In this document: positions 11,509-18,552 of the stretch, one piece after another | Numbering within the stretch: position 1 is the stretch's first letter | How the letters are laid out: every line of letters starts with the position of its first letter | Assembly (NCBI GenBank): GCA_040255925.1 | Contig: JBDZVX010000051.1 | Location: 1 to 18,552 of the forward strand | Direction: 5' to 3' | DNA from: Nitrolancea sp040255925 | Lineage (GTDB): Bacteria; Chloroflexota; Chloroflexia; Thermomicrobiales; Thermomicrobiaceae | Length of the DNA: 18,552 nt | The notes under the pieces: generated by a model | What the model was told of the DNA's origin: nothing | Database searches by the model: none | Seen by the model: the letters and a program-made list of their open reading frames with translations, nothing else | Translations under genes and position numbers: made by a program

Positions 11509-14004
11509 ATGCACCGCGCACCGCGACTCCTGTTCGTGTTGGTCATTGCTGCCTCGCTTATCGTGGGATTCCCGGGAGCCGGTACAGCAAAAGCTTGGGA
11601 TCTCGGACCATTGAATAGAGGTGCGGAGAAGCAATCGTATATCGTCGCCTTCGCGCCACACACCCAGGCCCCAGCTGCTCTCGCACGGGGGCTTGCGGTG
11701 CATAACGGCTTCATGCTGGATTTCACCTATGAGCATGCCATCAAAGGATTCGCGGCCAAGCTCACGCCGGCCCAGGTCCAGATCCTCTCCCGTATTCCGG
11801 GTATCACGATTCAACCTGATGAGGAGACCCGTATCAGTGCGCAATCGATCCCAGTAGGAATCCAGCGCATCGGTACCCTGGATAACGCAACCGCGAACAT
11901 CAACGGTCTGGACGACCGCGTAGCCGCCAATGTCGCCGTGCTGGATACCGGAATCGACTTGAGCCACCCGGACCTCAATGTTGCCGGGGGATACAACTGC
12001 ACCAGCAGCAACCGATCCGATTACAGAGACTACAACGGGCACGGCACTCACGTCGCCGGCATCATAGGGGCAATGGATAACGATCGGGACGTGGCAGGAG
12101 TGGCGCCCGGCGCGAATCTCTATTCAGTACGAGTCTTCAGCGGCAGCGGCACCGGCTACACCTCCTGGCTGATCTGTGGACTGGATTGGATCACCCTGAA
12201 TGCCGGCACCATCCAAGTAGCCAACTATAGCGGTGGACAGTGGGGAACCAGTGGCAGCAGCTGCTCCAGCGATTCCCTCCATCGAGCTGTCTGCTCGCTC
12301 GTCAATGCCGGGGTTCCGCTGGTCGCCGCCGCCGGTAATAACGGGCGGGATGCCTCGTTGACCCTGCCGGCCGCCTATCCAGAGGTCATTACCGTCGGAG
12401 CAACCGTTGACACCGACGGCATGCCAGGAGGCATGGGGTCGAGGACGTCTTATGGATCTGACGACTCCCGCGCGTCATTTAGTAATTACGGCTCGGCGGT
12501 CACCCTCTACGCCCCGGGTGTCAGCGTGTTGTCGACCTGGCCCGGCGGCAGGACCGGATATCTATCCGGCACCAGCCAAGCCACCCCGCACGTGACTGGA
12601 GCCGCCGCGCTCTACCTGGCGGATCATCCGGGCACGTCACCCGCGGCGCTGAAGCAGATGTTGATCGATACCGGCGAGTCCGGACGCTGGGGCGGTAGTT
12701 GGGGACAGCCACTCGTGAACGTGGGGAACTGGGGTCCGCCACCGGCGGTGGATGACGTCGCGGTCACCGCGGTCACCGCCACGAATCCGGTCGGTCTTGG
12801 AGCCACCGTCCAGGTCAAGGTGACGGTCCAGAACACCGGCAACCAGCCGCAGGCTTCCATCGCTGTTAGCCTAACCGACAACAGCGCTGCCGTTGGAACG
12901 ACCCGGACGATCTCGCTCAACCCCGGCGACAGCCAGGATGTAACATTCGACTGGACGCCGAGCACCGCTGGCAGCCACACGTTAGCGGGTACCGCCTCGA
13001 TCAGCGCGACCGATCCCACGCCATCCGATAACACAAAGTCCACGGCCGTCAATGTCACCGCGCCAGTGCATGATATGACGGTGACGAGCATCTCCGCGCC
13101 CAGTTCTACATTCACGGGAACGCTCATCACGGTCAAGGTGACCGTTAAGAACAACGGCAATCAGCCTGAGTCAGTCTCGGTCAGTCTAACCGACAACAGC
13201 GCCGCGGTCGGATCGGCCAAAGCCATTTCGCTCAACCCCGGCGACAGCCAGGATGTGACATTCGACTGGACGCCGAGCACCGCTGGCAGCCACACGTTAG
13301 CGGGTACCGCCTCGATCAGCAGTGACAGCAACACGAGCGATAACACGCGATTGACGACCGTCAGCGTCACCAACCCGTCTCATGATGTGGCGATAACCGG
13401 AATCTCGGTGCCCGGCACGGCGGTCCTCAATGTCACCACAACGGTCACGGTAACGGTCCGGAACACCGGCAACCAGCCGGAGCCTTCGATCTCCGTCGGT
13501 CTGACCGATAATAGTGCCGCCATCGGATCGACACAAACGATCTCACTCAACGCCGGACAGAGCCGGGACGTGACATTCGACTGGACGCCAAGCACCCCCG
13601 GCAGCCGCAACTTGATGGGCGCCGTGTCGATCAGCGCCGCTGACGCCAACCCGGGCGATAATACAAGGTCAGCCATCGTCGACGTGATCGAGGCCAACCA
13701 GGCCTACGTTCAGGATGTCACGTTAGGCACCCAGCGGAACGGCTTTATGACCCTCTTCGCCGGCTCAGTCAGCATCAACAGCACGGCCGGGCCGGTCGCG
13801 AACGCCACCGTCTCCCTTACCTTGACCGGTTCTTCGACCAACACCTCCCTGACTCTCACGACCGATGCCGCCGGTAACGCGTCATTCACCACACGGATTC
13901 CGCGCCGGGGAGAGTACACGCTCACGGTTACGGATGTCACCGCGGATGGGTATATCTACACACCGTCGATGAATGTCAAGAACTCGGCAACGATCCGCAT
14001 TTAG
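11509..14004 (+). CDS. Secreted subtilisin-like serine protease (S8) with three CARDB repeats
   Basis: 831 aa. ATG with a GGGGGA site five bases upstream. Signal peptide to about residue 28 (LLFVLVIAASLIVGFPGAGTAKA). Residues about 42-108 are an I9-type propeptide/inhibitor (QSYIVAFAPHTQAP, later GFAAKLTPAQVQIL), expected to be removed on maturation. The catalytic domain spans about 115-400: Asp146 in VAVLDTGID, His178 in NGHGTHVAGI, oxyanion Asn277 in AAAGNNG, and Ser356 in SGTSQATPHVTG. All are intact, so it should be active. Three CARDB-type repeats of about 105 residues follow (about 415-518, 519-622, 623-727; each with GNQP and DVTFDWTPST). These are adhesion-type beta sandwiches. A last Ig-like domain (about 728-831) has DAAGNASFTTRIPRRGEYTL. 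There is no LPXTG or transmembrane anchor, so release or non-covalent wall attachment is likely. Confidence 0.95.
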   Translation: MHRAPRLLFVLVIAASLIVGFPGAGTAKAWDLGPLNRGAEKQSYIVAFAPHTQAPAALARGLAVHNGFMLDFTYEHAIKGFAAKLTPAQVQILSRIPGITIQPDEETRISAQSIPVGIQRIGTLDNATANINGLDDRVAANVAVLDTGIDLSHPDLNVAGGYNCTSSNRSDYRDYNGHGTHVAGIIGAMDNDRDVAGVAPGANLYSVRVFSGSGTGYTSWLICGLDWITLNAGTIQVANYSGGQWGTSGSSCSSDSLHRAVCSLVNAGVPLVAAAGNNGRDASLTLPAAYPEVITVGATVDTDGMPGGMGSRTSYGSDDSRASFSNYGSAVTLYAPGVSVLSTWPGGRTGYLSGTSQATPHVTGAAALYLADHPGTSPAALKQMLIDTGESGRWGGSWGQPLVNVGNWGPPPAVDDVAVTAVTATNPVGLGATVQVKVTVQNTGNQPQASIAVSLTDNSAAVGTTRTISLNPGDSQDVTFDWTPSTAGSHTLAGTASISATDPTPSDNTKSTAVNVTAPVHDMTVTSISAPSSTFTGTLITVKVTVKNNGNQPESVSVSLTDNSAAVGSAKAISLNPGDSQDVTFDWTPSTAGSHTLAGTASISSDSNTSDNTRLTTVSVTNPSHDVAITGISVPGTAVLNVTTTVTVTVRNTGNQPEPSISVGLTDNSAAIGSTQTISLNAGQSRDVTFDWTPSTPGSRNLMGAVSISAADANPGDNTRSAIVDVIEANQAYVQDVTLGTQRNGFMTLFAGSVSINSTAGPVANATVSLTLTGSSTNTSLTLTTDAAGNASFTTRIPRRGEYTLTVTDVTADGYIYTPSMNVKNSATIRI
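12916..13320 (+). repeat. Near-identical 90-base blocks in the first two CARDB repeats
   Basis: Bases 12916-13005 and 13231-13320 are 315 bases apart (105 codons) and match at 89 of 90 positions; the single difference is A or G in GATGTRACATT. The flanking parts of the repeats are far less alike, and the third repeat differs at many sites. This indicates recent gene conversion or unequal crossing-over. Confidence 0.9.
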
Positions 14005-14042
14005 GACGACGAAAGTCATCCAACCTCGCTCTTGAATGGGAA

Positions 14043-14080
14043 CGGCGCTCGGGATTCTGAGCGCCGCTCTCTTGGTTTGA
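14043..14080 (+). terminator. Terminator after the protease gene
   Basis: CGGCGCTC (14043-14050), eight-base loop, GAGCGCCG (14059-14066): a perfect 8-pair GC stem, followed by pyrimidine-rich CTCTCTTGGTTT. It begins 38 bases after the protease stop codon. Confidence 0.72.
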
Positions 14081-14249
14081 CTGGTTGGACGCGGCAGGAA
14101 GCCTTTCCGGCGCGTGAAGACATGGTAGGCTACTATCAGGGACTGAGGATCACAATCACCACGCAGCCGGCACGTACGCCGCCACGTCCCCGCAGCCCGG
14201 CAGACCCGCAGGGCCACGGCAAGACAGGCAATTGAAGGGATGCGAGGAG

Positions 14250-14723
14250 ATGGACGAGGTGAATGATCGGAGCACCCGCGAGATCTTAACCGGCATTGTC
14301 GTGCGACTACCTCGCTATGGTCAACTCGCGGTGCGGCTCGTTGCCGATGGCCGGATCTCCGCCCGGCAGAAGGCTCCGCTGATCGGCAGTATCGGTTACG
14401 GGCTTTCACCGATTGATTTGATCCCGGGAATCATCCCCATCCTCGGGCAGCTCGATGATCTCCTCGTTGTGCTTGGCACCCTCCGTTATGTTCTCAAGCA
14501 AATGGATCCAGAGGTCGCGGATCGGCATCTTGCCGCCGCCGGGCTGACTCGCGCCCAACTCGATGCCGACTTTCGCGATTCAGCGCTGGTGGCGGGGCGG
14601 CTAGCCGCGACCGGAACACGCGGCGCGGGGACAATCGCGATCGGCGGAGCGCGGCTGGCCGGTCGGGTTGCCGGGAAAGGTTGGCGCCGGTTTCGCAATC
14701 AGCAATCCGGACGGATCGACTGA
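14250..14723 (+). CDS. YkvA-like DUF1232 domain protein
   Basis: 157 aa. ATG at 14250 with AAGGGA nine bases upstream; an in-frame TTG at 14232 is rejected because it lacks its own site. Residues about 33-83 form the DUF1232 core: DGRISARQKAPLIGSIGYGLSPIDLIPG, then IIPILGQLDDLLVVLG. The diagnostic SPIDLIPG is at 53-60 with the Asp pair at 69-70. The domain is a hydrophobic helical hairpin usually found at the membrane. Its biochemical role is unknown even in well-studied members such as Bacillus YkvA. The C-terminal 45 residues are Ala/Gly/Arg-rich (ATGTRGAGTIAIGGARLAG) and basic at the end. It lies between the protease and CoA-transferase genes with gaps over 140 bases, so it is probably monocistronic. 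Confidence 0.88.
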   Translation: MDEVNDRSTREILTGIVVRLPRYGQLAVRLVADGRISARQKAPLIGSIGYGLSPIDLIPGIIPILGQLDDLLVVLGTLRYVLKQMDPEVADRHLAAAGLTRAQLDADFRDSALVAGRLAATGTRGAGTIAIGGARLAGRVAGKGWRRFRNQQSGRID

Positions 14724-14869
14724 CCGGCGGCCGGCAAGCGCAGGCAGCGGCTCCACGGCCACGCTCCAGTGTGCCAATCCATTCGCCGGACCCGGATGGA
14801 CGTACACGCAGCCACAAACCGCGTCTCCATTCGGTTCCACCATTGTGAGAGGGGAGGGACAACGCGACG

Positions 14870-16105
14870 ATGACGAACCCTGGGCAACCTGATCGCCCTC
14901 AACCGCTGGCCGGCGTGCGCGTACTGGAGTTCGGCCAGGCAGTTTCCAGTCCGATGTGCACCATGCTGCTCGGCGACCTCGGGGCCGACGTGCTGAAGAT
15001 CGAGCCACCGCAGGGTGATCCGGCCCGCGGCTATGGGCCGCCATTCGTCGCGGGGGAAAGTCCTTACTTCCTCTCGGTCAACCGGAATAAGCGGAGCACG
15101 GTCTTCAATCTGAAGCATCCCGCGGGTGCGACGATCGTCCGGAAACTTGCCGAGGACGCCGATATCATCGTCACGAACTTCCGTCCCGGCGTGATGGAGC
15201 GGCTGGGACTGGGTGAGGAATCCCTCCGCGCGGTCAATCCTGGGCTGATCTTCTGCCAGGTCACCGGCTACGGCGCCGATGGCCCTTTCGCCACCCAGCC
15301 GGCGTACGATCAGGTGGCGCAAGGGATGTCCGGCCTCATGAGCGTGACCGGCTCAGCCGACGGTGGACCAATGCGGGTCGGGGTTGCCATTGGCGATATC
15401 TTGTCCGCGATGTTCGCGGCCTACGGGACGCTCGGCGCCTTCATCGCCCGGCAGCAGACCGGGCGCGGCCAGCGAGTCGATTCCTCGCTGCTCGGGTCCA
15501 TCATCGGCATCCTCACCTACCAGACCGGCCGGTACCTGGCGGGGGCCGGCAACCCGGTTCGGGAAGGGAACGATCATCCGGTAGCCGCACCCTACGGCGC
15601 GTTTCCGACACAAGACGGCATGATCAACATCGCGATCGCCAGCGAAGTGATGTGGCGCCGCCTGGCGGAGGTAGTCGGTCATCCGGAGTGGATCGATGAT
15701 CCGCGCTTCGGTACCAATGCCGAGCGAGTCGCCAACCGGCCGGCGATCAATGCGCTGCTCAGTGAAGCACTGGCGGAGGATACCCTGGATGGCTGGGTGA
15801 CGCGGCTGAACGCGGCTGGGGTCGCCTGCGGGCCGATCTGGACGATTGGCCAGGCGCTCGAAAGCGAGCAGGTCCACCACCTCGGGCTCATCCAGCAGGT
15901 CGAGCACGAGATCGCCGGCACGATCCCGCTGATCGGCCCGGCGGTGAAGCTCTCGGAGACGCCACCGGTGATTCGCCGGCCACCACCGCTCTTAGCCCAG
16001 CATACGGAAGAAGTGCTCCGCGAACTCGGCTACGATGACACCGAGATCGGCCAGCTCGCCACCGATGGCGCGGTTCTGCTCGGCAAGAAGCCGGAGCCGG
16101 TGTAG
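14870..16105 (+). CDS. Class III (CaiB/BaiF family) CoA-transferase
   Basis: 411 aa, the normal family length. ATG with a GGGGAGGGA site about ten bases upstream. Landmarks are LAGVRVLEFGQAVSSP (13-28), LGDLGADVLKIEPPQGDPAR (34-53), NRNKRSTVFNLKHPAG (71-86), the VTNFRPGVMERLGLG helix (101-115) and VTGYGADGPF (131-140). GVAIGDILSAMFAAYG (171-186) carries Asp176 at the position of the aspartate that forms the acyl-anhydride/CoA-thioester intermediate in formyl-CoA transferase. Family members move CoA between carboxylic acids in the cytosol. Formyl/oxalyl, carnitine, succinyl-malate, mesaconyl and 2-methylacyl (racemase-like) branches cannot be told apart here. No partner acyl-CoA enzyme is adjacent. 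The following cassette is separated by 148 bases. Confidence 0.93.
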   Translation: MTNPGQPDRPQPLAGVRVLEFGQAVSSPMCTMLLGDLGADVLKIEPPQGDPARGYGPPFVAGESPYFLSVNRNKRSTVFNLKHPAGATIVRKLAEDADIIVTNFRPGVMERLGLGEESLRAVNPGLIFCQVTGYGADGPFATQPAYDQVAQGMSGLMSVTGSADGGPMRVGVAIGDILSAMFAAYGTLGAFIARQQTGRGQRVDSSLLGSIIGILTYQTGRYLAGAGNPVREGNDHPVAAPYGAFPTQDGMINIAIASEVMWRRLAEVVGHPEWIDDPRFGTNAERVANRPAINALLSEALAEDTLDGWVTRLNAAGVACGPIWTIGQALESEQVHHLGLIQQVEHEIAGTIPLIGPAVKLSETPPVIRRPPPLLAQHTEEVLRELGYDDTEIGQLATDGAVLLGKKPEPV

Positions 16106-16253
16106 GGGAGCGGGCGACCACACATGATCGGTGCGAATCGACAATTTCGCCAGCGTATTCAAGAAAGTTGGCACCGGGTCAGGTATCACCACTAATAAGA
16201 TGAAGCCGTCGGATTTTCTATAGATAGACGGGGAACAAGGGCGGGCAGAAGTC

Positions 16254-17582
16254 ATGCCAAAAAACATTCATGAAATCCGAGATCCGATTCATGTATTTAT
16301 TCGGTTCGACACGGATGAACGAGCCGTACTAAATTCTGGTCCATTTCAGCGCTTGCGTCACATCCACCAACTGGCGTTATCCTATCTTGTGTACCCGGCC
16401 GCGACACACAAGCGCTTCGAGCACTGCTTGGGAGTAATGGAACTCGCGAGTCGGGCCTTCGATGTGATCACTCACAAAGATAACATCACAGATGAGATCC
16501 GTACGCTCTTACCCGAGATCATGAACGACGACGCACTAAAATATTGGCGTAGAGTCCTCCGCATGGCTGCCTTATGCCATGATGTTGGTCACCTTCCGTT
16601 TTCTCATGCCGCCGAAAAGGAGCTTTTACCGCCTGGATGGGACCACGAGCGATTATCACGAGAACTCATCTTGAGTGAGGAGATGAGAGACATTTGGGAG
16701 GGCATGACACCACCACTTCGTCCAACGGATGTAGTCAAGGTCGCGGTTGGACCGCAGAAGGCCAGCGATCTAAAATTCTCTAACTGGGAGGCCATCTTGG
16801 CCGAGGTGATCACGGGCGATGCCTTTGGGGTTGACCGAATGGATTACCTCCTACGGGATTCGCATCACGCTGGCGTTGCCTATGGCAGATTCGATCACTA
16901 TCGCTTGATCGATTCTTTACGTGTCTTGCCATCGTCCCCAAGTGATGAGAGCGGCGGCATTCGCGAACCGGCACTAGGCATTGATGAAGGTGGGATACAA
17001 TCAGCAGAGGCACTTTTGTTGGCCCGCTACCTGATTTATTCGCAGGTATACTTTCATCCTGTCAGGAGGATATATGATATTCATTTAAAGGACTTTCTCT
17101 CAAGTTGGCTGCCAACTGGAAGGTTTAGCACGGATATTGCGGAACACTTGCGGACAACCGACAATGAGGTCGCTACTGCATTGCTCGATGCCAACCGGAA
17201 TCCGCAGCATCCCGGTCACGGTCCAGCTCGGCGAATAATTAGTCGAGAACATTTTCGCTTGCTATACCAGCGGCACCCAGATGATATCGCAGTAAATCTG
17301 GAAGCTGGGCTTGCCGTGTACGAACGAGCACAAGAGCAGTTTGGTAAAGAGTTTGTACGACACGATGAGTACCAGCAACGTGGAGGAATCCCAGATTTTC
17401 CTGTGCGGATGAGAGATAACAGGATCGCCTCATCAATTACTGTTTCAGAGACGTTGAAACATCTTCCTATTGTGACGATAGATTCTGTGTATATCGCTCA
17501 GGAGAAATTGGGCGAGGCACAGCGCTGGCTTAGCCAAAACCGTGAAGAGATTCTCCAGACAAGAGAGGAGGAGGACCAGTGA
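16254..17582 (+). CDS. HD-domain phosphohydrolase, dNTP triphosphohydrolase (SAMHD1/YwfO)-like
   Basis: 442 aa. It opens with RDPIHVFIRF and FQRLRHIHQLALSYLVYPAATHKRFEH, characteristic of SAMHD1/dGTPase-type HD proteins. The metal-binding set is intact: His57 (RFEHCLG), His109-Asp110 (ALCHDVGHLPFSH) and Asp194 in GDAFGVDRMDYLLRDSHHAG. This matches the H...HD...D pattern and the VDxxDYxxRDxxH stretch of SAMHD1. The expected reaction is hydrolysis of dNTPs to nucleoside and triphosphate; allosteric nucleotide control cannot be judged. ATG start with only a weak purine-rich site (AAGGGCGGGCAGAAG). No clear promoter, though TTGGCA (16168) and TATAGA (16219) are possible elements. Its stop overlaps the next gene by four bases (GTGA). 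The gene is clearly more A+T-rich than its left neighbour: one 60-base line at 17041 is 37% G+C, against 75% at 15421. Recent acquisition is likely. Confidence 0.88.
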   Translation: MPKNIHEIRDPIHVFIRFDTDERAVLNSGPFQRLRHIHQLALSYLVYPAATHKRFEHCLGVMELASRAFDVITHKDNITDEIRTLLPEIMNDDALKYWRRVLRMAALCHDVGHLPFSHAAEKELLPPGWDHERLSRELILSEEMRDIWEGMTPPLRPTDVVKVAVGPQKASDLKFSNWEAILAEVITGDAFGVDRMDYLLRDSHHAGVAYGRFDHYRLIDSLRVLPSSPSDESGGIREPALGIDEGGIQSAEALLLARYLIYSQVYFHPVRRIYDIHLKDFLSSWLPTGRFSTDIAEHLRTTDNEVATALLDANRNPQHPGHGPARRIISREHFRLLYQRHPDDIAVNLEAGLAVYERAQEQFGKEFVRHDEYQQRGGIPDFPVRMRDNRIASSITVSETLKHLPIVTIDSVYIAQEKLGEAQRWLSQNREEILQTREEEDQ

Positions 17583-18139
17583 ACAGGATTAAAAGGACTA
17601 TGGTCATCTCGACGCTCGCCGAGGAGTTACGGAAAAACGGGAGCTGGTGCGGAGAGACACACTTGCAGAAAGCAGTCTATTTTCTGCAGGAGATGTTGCG
17701 TGTTCCGTTAGGATTTCAGTTCGTCTTATACAAACATGGACCGTTCTCATTCGATCTTCGAGATGAACTGACAGCCATGAGAGCCGACGGGCTTCTCGTG
17801 CTAGTGCCACGACGTTACCCTTTCGGGCCTAGTCTCGCTCCCACGAAACGCAGTGAGGAACTCCAACGACAATTCCCAGTCACGCTTTCCCGTTATCAAA
17901 GACTAGTGAGCTTTGTCGCTACAGAACTAGGTAACAAAGGAGTTTCAGAACTTGAGCGGTTAGCCACGGCGCTCTATGTCACTCTGGACGATCCTTGCAC
18001 GCACGACCGCGAAGTGCGAGGGAATATGATCAGCACATTGAAGCCACATATTTCTGTCGACGACGGGGTAATAGCCGTTGATGCGGTTGATGAGATCATT
18101 CGTAGGTCAGATGAGCTACGTGTAGAGCAACATCGTTGA
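17579..18139 (+). CDS. YwgA/Panacea (DUF4065)-like protein coupled to the HD hydrolase
   Basis: 186 aa. GTG start overlapping the HD stop as GTGA; GAGGAGGA lies just upstream (from about 17566), so coupling is strong. An ATG eight codons in is the alternative. The N-terminal 70 residues carry LRKNGSWCGETHLQKAVYFLQEM and FQFVLYKHGPFSFDLRDEL, then MRADGLL. The LQK..YF.Q and Y.HGP.S..LR..L...GL pattern resembles YwgA-type proteins and, more distantly, the Panacea/SocA antitoxin domain. From memory, B. subtilis ywgA neighbours the HD gene ywfO, matching this pairing. It is soluble, mostly helical, with no catalytic motif seen. Likely roles are regulator, proteolytic adaptor or antitoxin of the HD enzyme; that is inference. 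Base composition is A+T-rich like the HD gene. Confidence 0.75.
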   Translation: MNRIKRTMVISTLAEELRKNGSWCGETHLQKAVYFLQEMLRVPLGFQFVLYKHGPFSFDLRDELTAMRADGLLVLVPRRYPFGPSLAPTKRSEELQRQFPVTLSRYQRLVSFVATELGNKGVSELERLATALYVTLDDPCTHDREVRGNMISTLKPHISVDDGVIAVDAVDEIIRRSDELRVEQHR

Positions 18140-18453
18140 TTCTTCGATGATAGACGCAAAGCACTGGGTTTATGCCAACTCCACTCGATGCTTGCGCTAG
18201 CCGTCCGAGAATTAATCTAACGCCCGGTGCTTTCCATGTGGCAAGTACCAATGCAGAACGTTCTTCCAGCGCCGGCAAGCAGAGTATGTGTACCAATAGA
18301 CGGTGATTGCCGGTTATCCGCCCCGGTGAACTGCGCGCTTGCTGTTATTGTCCAGACACGCCGAGCGGCATTCCCCCCACCAGCCACCCCATTGACCGTA
18401 CAGGTTTGGTATCATTGGTGATGGGAAGCCGGTAGCCCAGGTCTTCGGCTTTC
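18140..18453. other. Intergenic region after the HD cassette
   Basis: No gene is supported; a 64-codon frame at 18227-18421 has no ribosome site or protein character. It begins with the large imperfect inverted repeat at 18158-18233. The stretch 18240-18453 shows nothing recognisable. The whole region from the cassette stop to the window edge (413 bases) is gene-free apart from the promoter listed next. Confidence 0.5.
18158..18233. repeat. Inverted repeat AAAGCACTGGG / CCCGGTGCTTT with 54-base interior
   Basis: AAAGCACTGGG (18158-18168) pairs with CCCGGTGCTTT (18223-18233) through 11 positions including one G-T. It starts 18 bases after the YwgA-like stop codon. It could be a large terminator-type stem, a small structured RNA, or element ends marking the cassette boundary. 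Confidence 0.4.
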
Positions 18454-18483
18454 TTGACATATGCGTAAGGGGCGAACTATCAT
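18454..18483 (+). promoter_or_regulatory. Strong sigma-70 promoter reading out of the window
   Basis: TTGACA (18454-18459), 18-base spacer, TATCAT (18478-18483): 11 of 12 consensus positions. The transcript would start near 18490 and run past the right edge into unseen sequence. No coding start is seen before base 18552. Confidence 0.75.
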
Positions 18484-18516
18484 CTCCCAGGAACCGGCTG
18501 GAGGGCTGCTCATTTC

Positions 18517-18541
18517 CTCGGGGTGAAGCCACATCCCCGAG
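18517..18541 (+). other. Hairpin in the leader downstream of the 18454 promoter
   Basis: CTCGGGG (18517-18523) and CCCCGAG (18535-18541) form a perfect 7-pair stem with an 11-base loop, within about 30 bases of the predicted transcription start. It could be part of a structured leader or of a non-coding RNA that continues beyond the window. Confidence 0.5.
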
Positions 18542-18552
18542 ATCAGTACGAC

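Noticed and set aside
16168..16224. Promoter for the HD cassette (TTGGCA and TATAGA)
   Set aside because: The two elements are not at usable spacing with each other and each lacks a good partner; mentioned only as possible.
18227..18421. A 64-codon plus-strand frame at the right end
   Set aside because: It starts inside the inverted repeat, has no ribosome site and no recognisable protein character.

Overview
The window is high-GC bacterial DNA with mostly strong Shine-Dalgarno sites. Its content suggests Chloroflexota, most likely Thermomicrobia (Sphaerobacter/Nitrolancea-like). The grounds are an F420-type luciferase-like oxidoreductase, a DUF3536-type GH57 protein, and a secreted protein whose N-terminal domain I associate from memory with Chloroflexota exoproteins (motif FERRCLTYNP...GNVGQHYY.WRY). 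An ATTCTGAG / GAAGAATCT intergenic repeat is also present. The taxonomic call is inference; no rRNA or tRNA gene is present.

Layout. Bases 1-453 hold the tail of a cut-off gene, overlapped by a small unknown gene. Bases 454-807 hold a repeat element between convergent genes. Next come a GH57/DUF3536 protein (minus), a small unknown protein (plus), a small charged protein and an LLM-class flavin oxidoreductase (both minus). A lipoprotein and a PAP2-type phosphatase (plus) follow. At 5883-5935 a near-consensus sigma-70 promoter carries a perfect GAAC-N4-GTTC dyad just after its -10; it drives a 70-residue zinc-ribbon protein.

Bases 6333-14066 are all plus strand and look like an envelope/secretion region. 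They encode an ECF-like sigma factor, a 91-residue unknown protein behind a cluster of palindromes, a secreted two-domain protein, a secreted seven-repeat beta-propeller, a lipoprotein, and a secreted subtilisin-like protease with three CARDB repeats. Strong hairpins separate several units. Two leaders (lipoprotein and protease) contain mutually exclusive hairpins, and a decayed copy of the lipoprotein gene's 3' end lies just after that gene. A YkvA-like (DUF1232) protein and a class III CoA-transferase follow.

The right end (16254-18139) is an accessory-looking cassette. An HD-domain dNTP-hydrolase-like gene overlaps by four bases a gene for a YwgA/Panacea-like protein. Both are visibly more A+T-rich than their surroundings. 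This is the best candidate in the window for a poorly described system (nucleotide-depleting effector plus partner). A strong promoter at 18454-18483 fires out of the right edge into unseen sequence.
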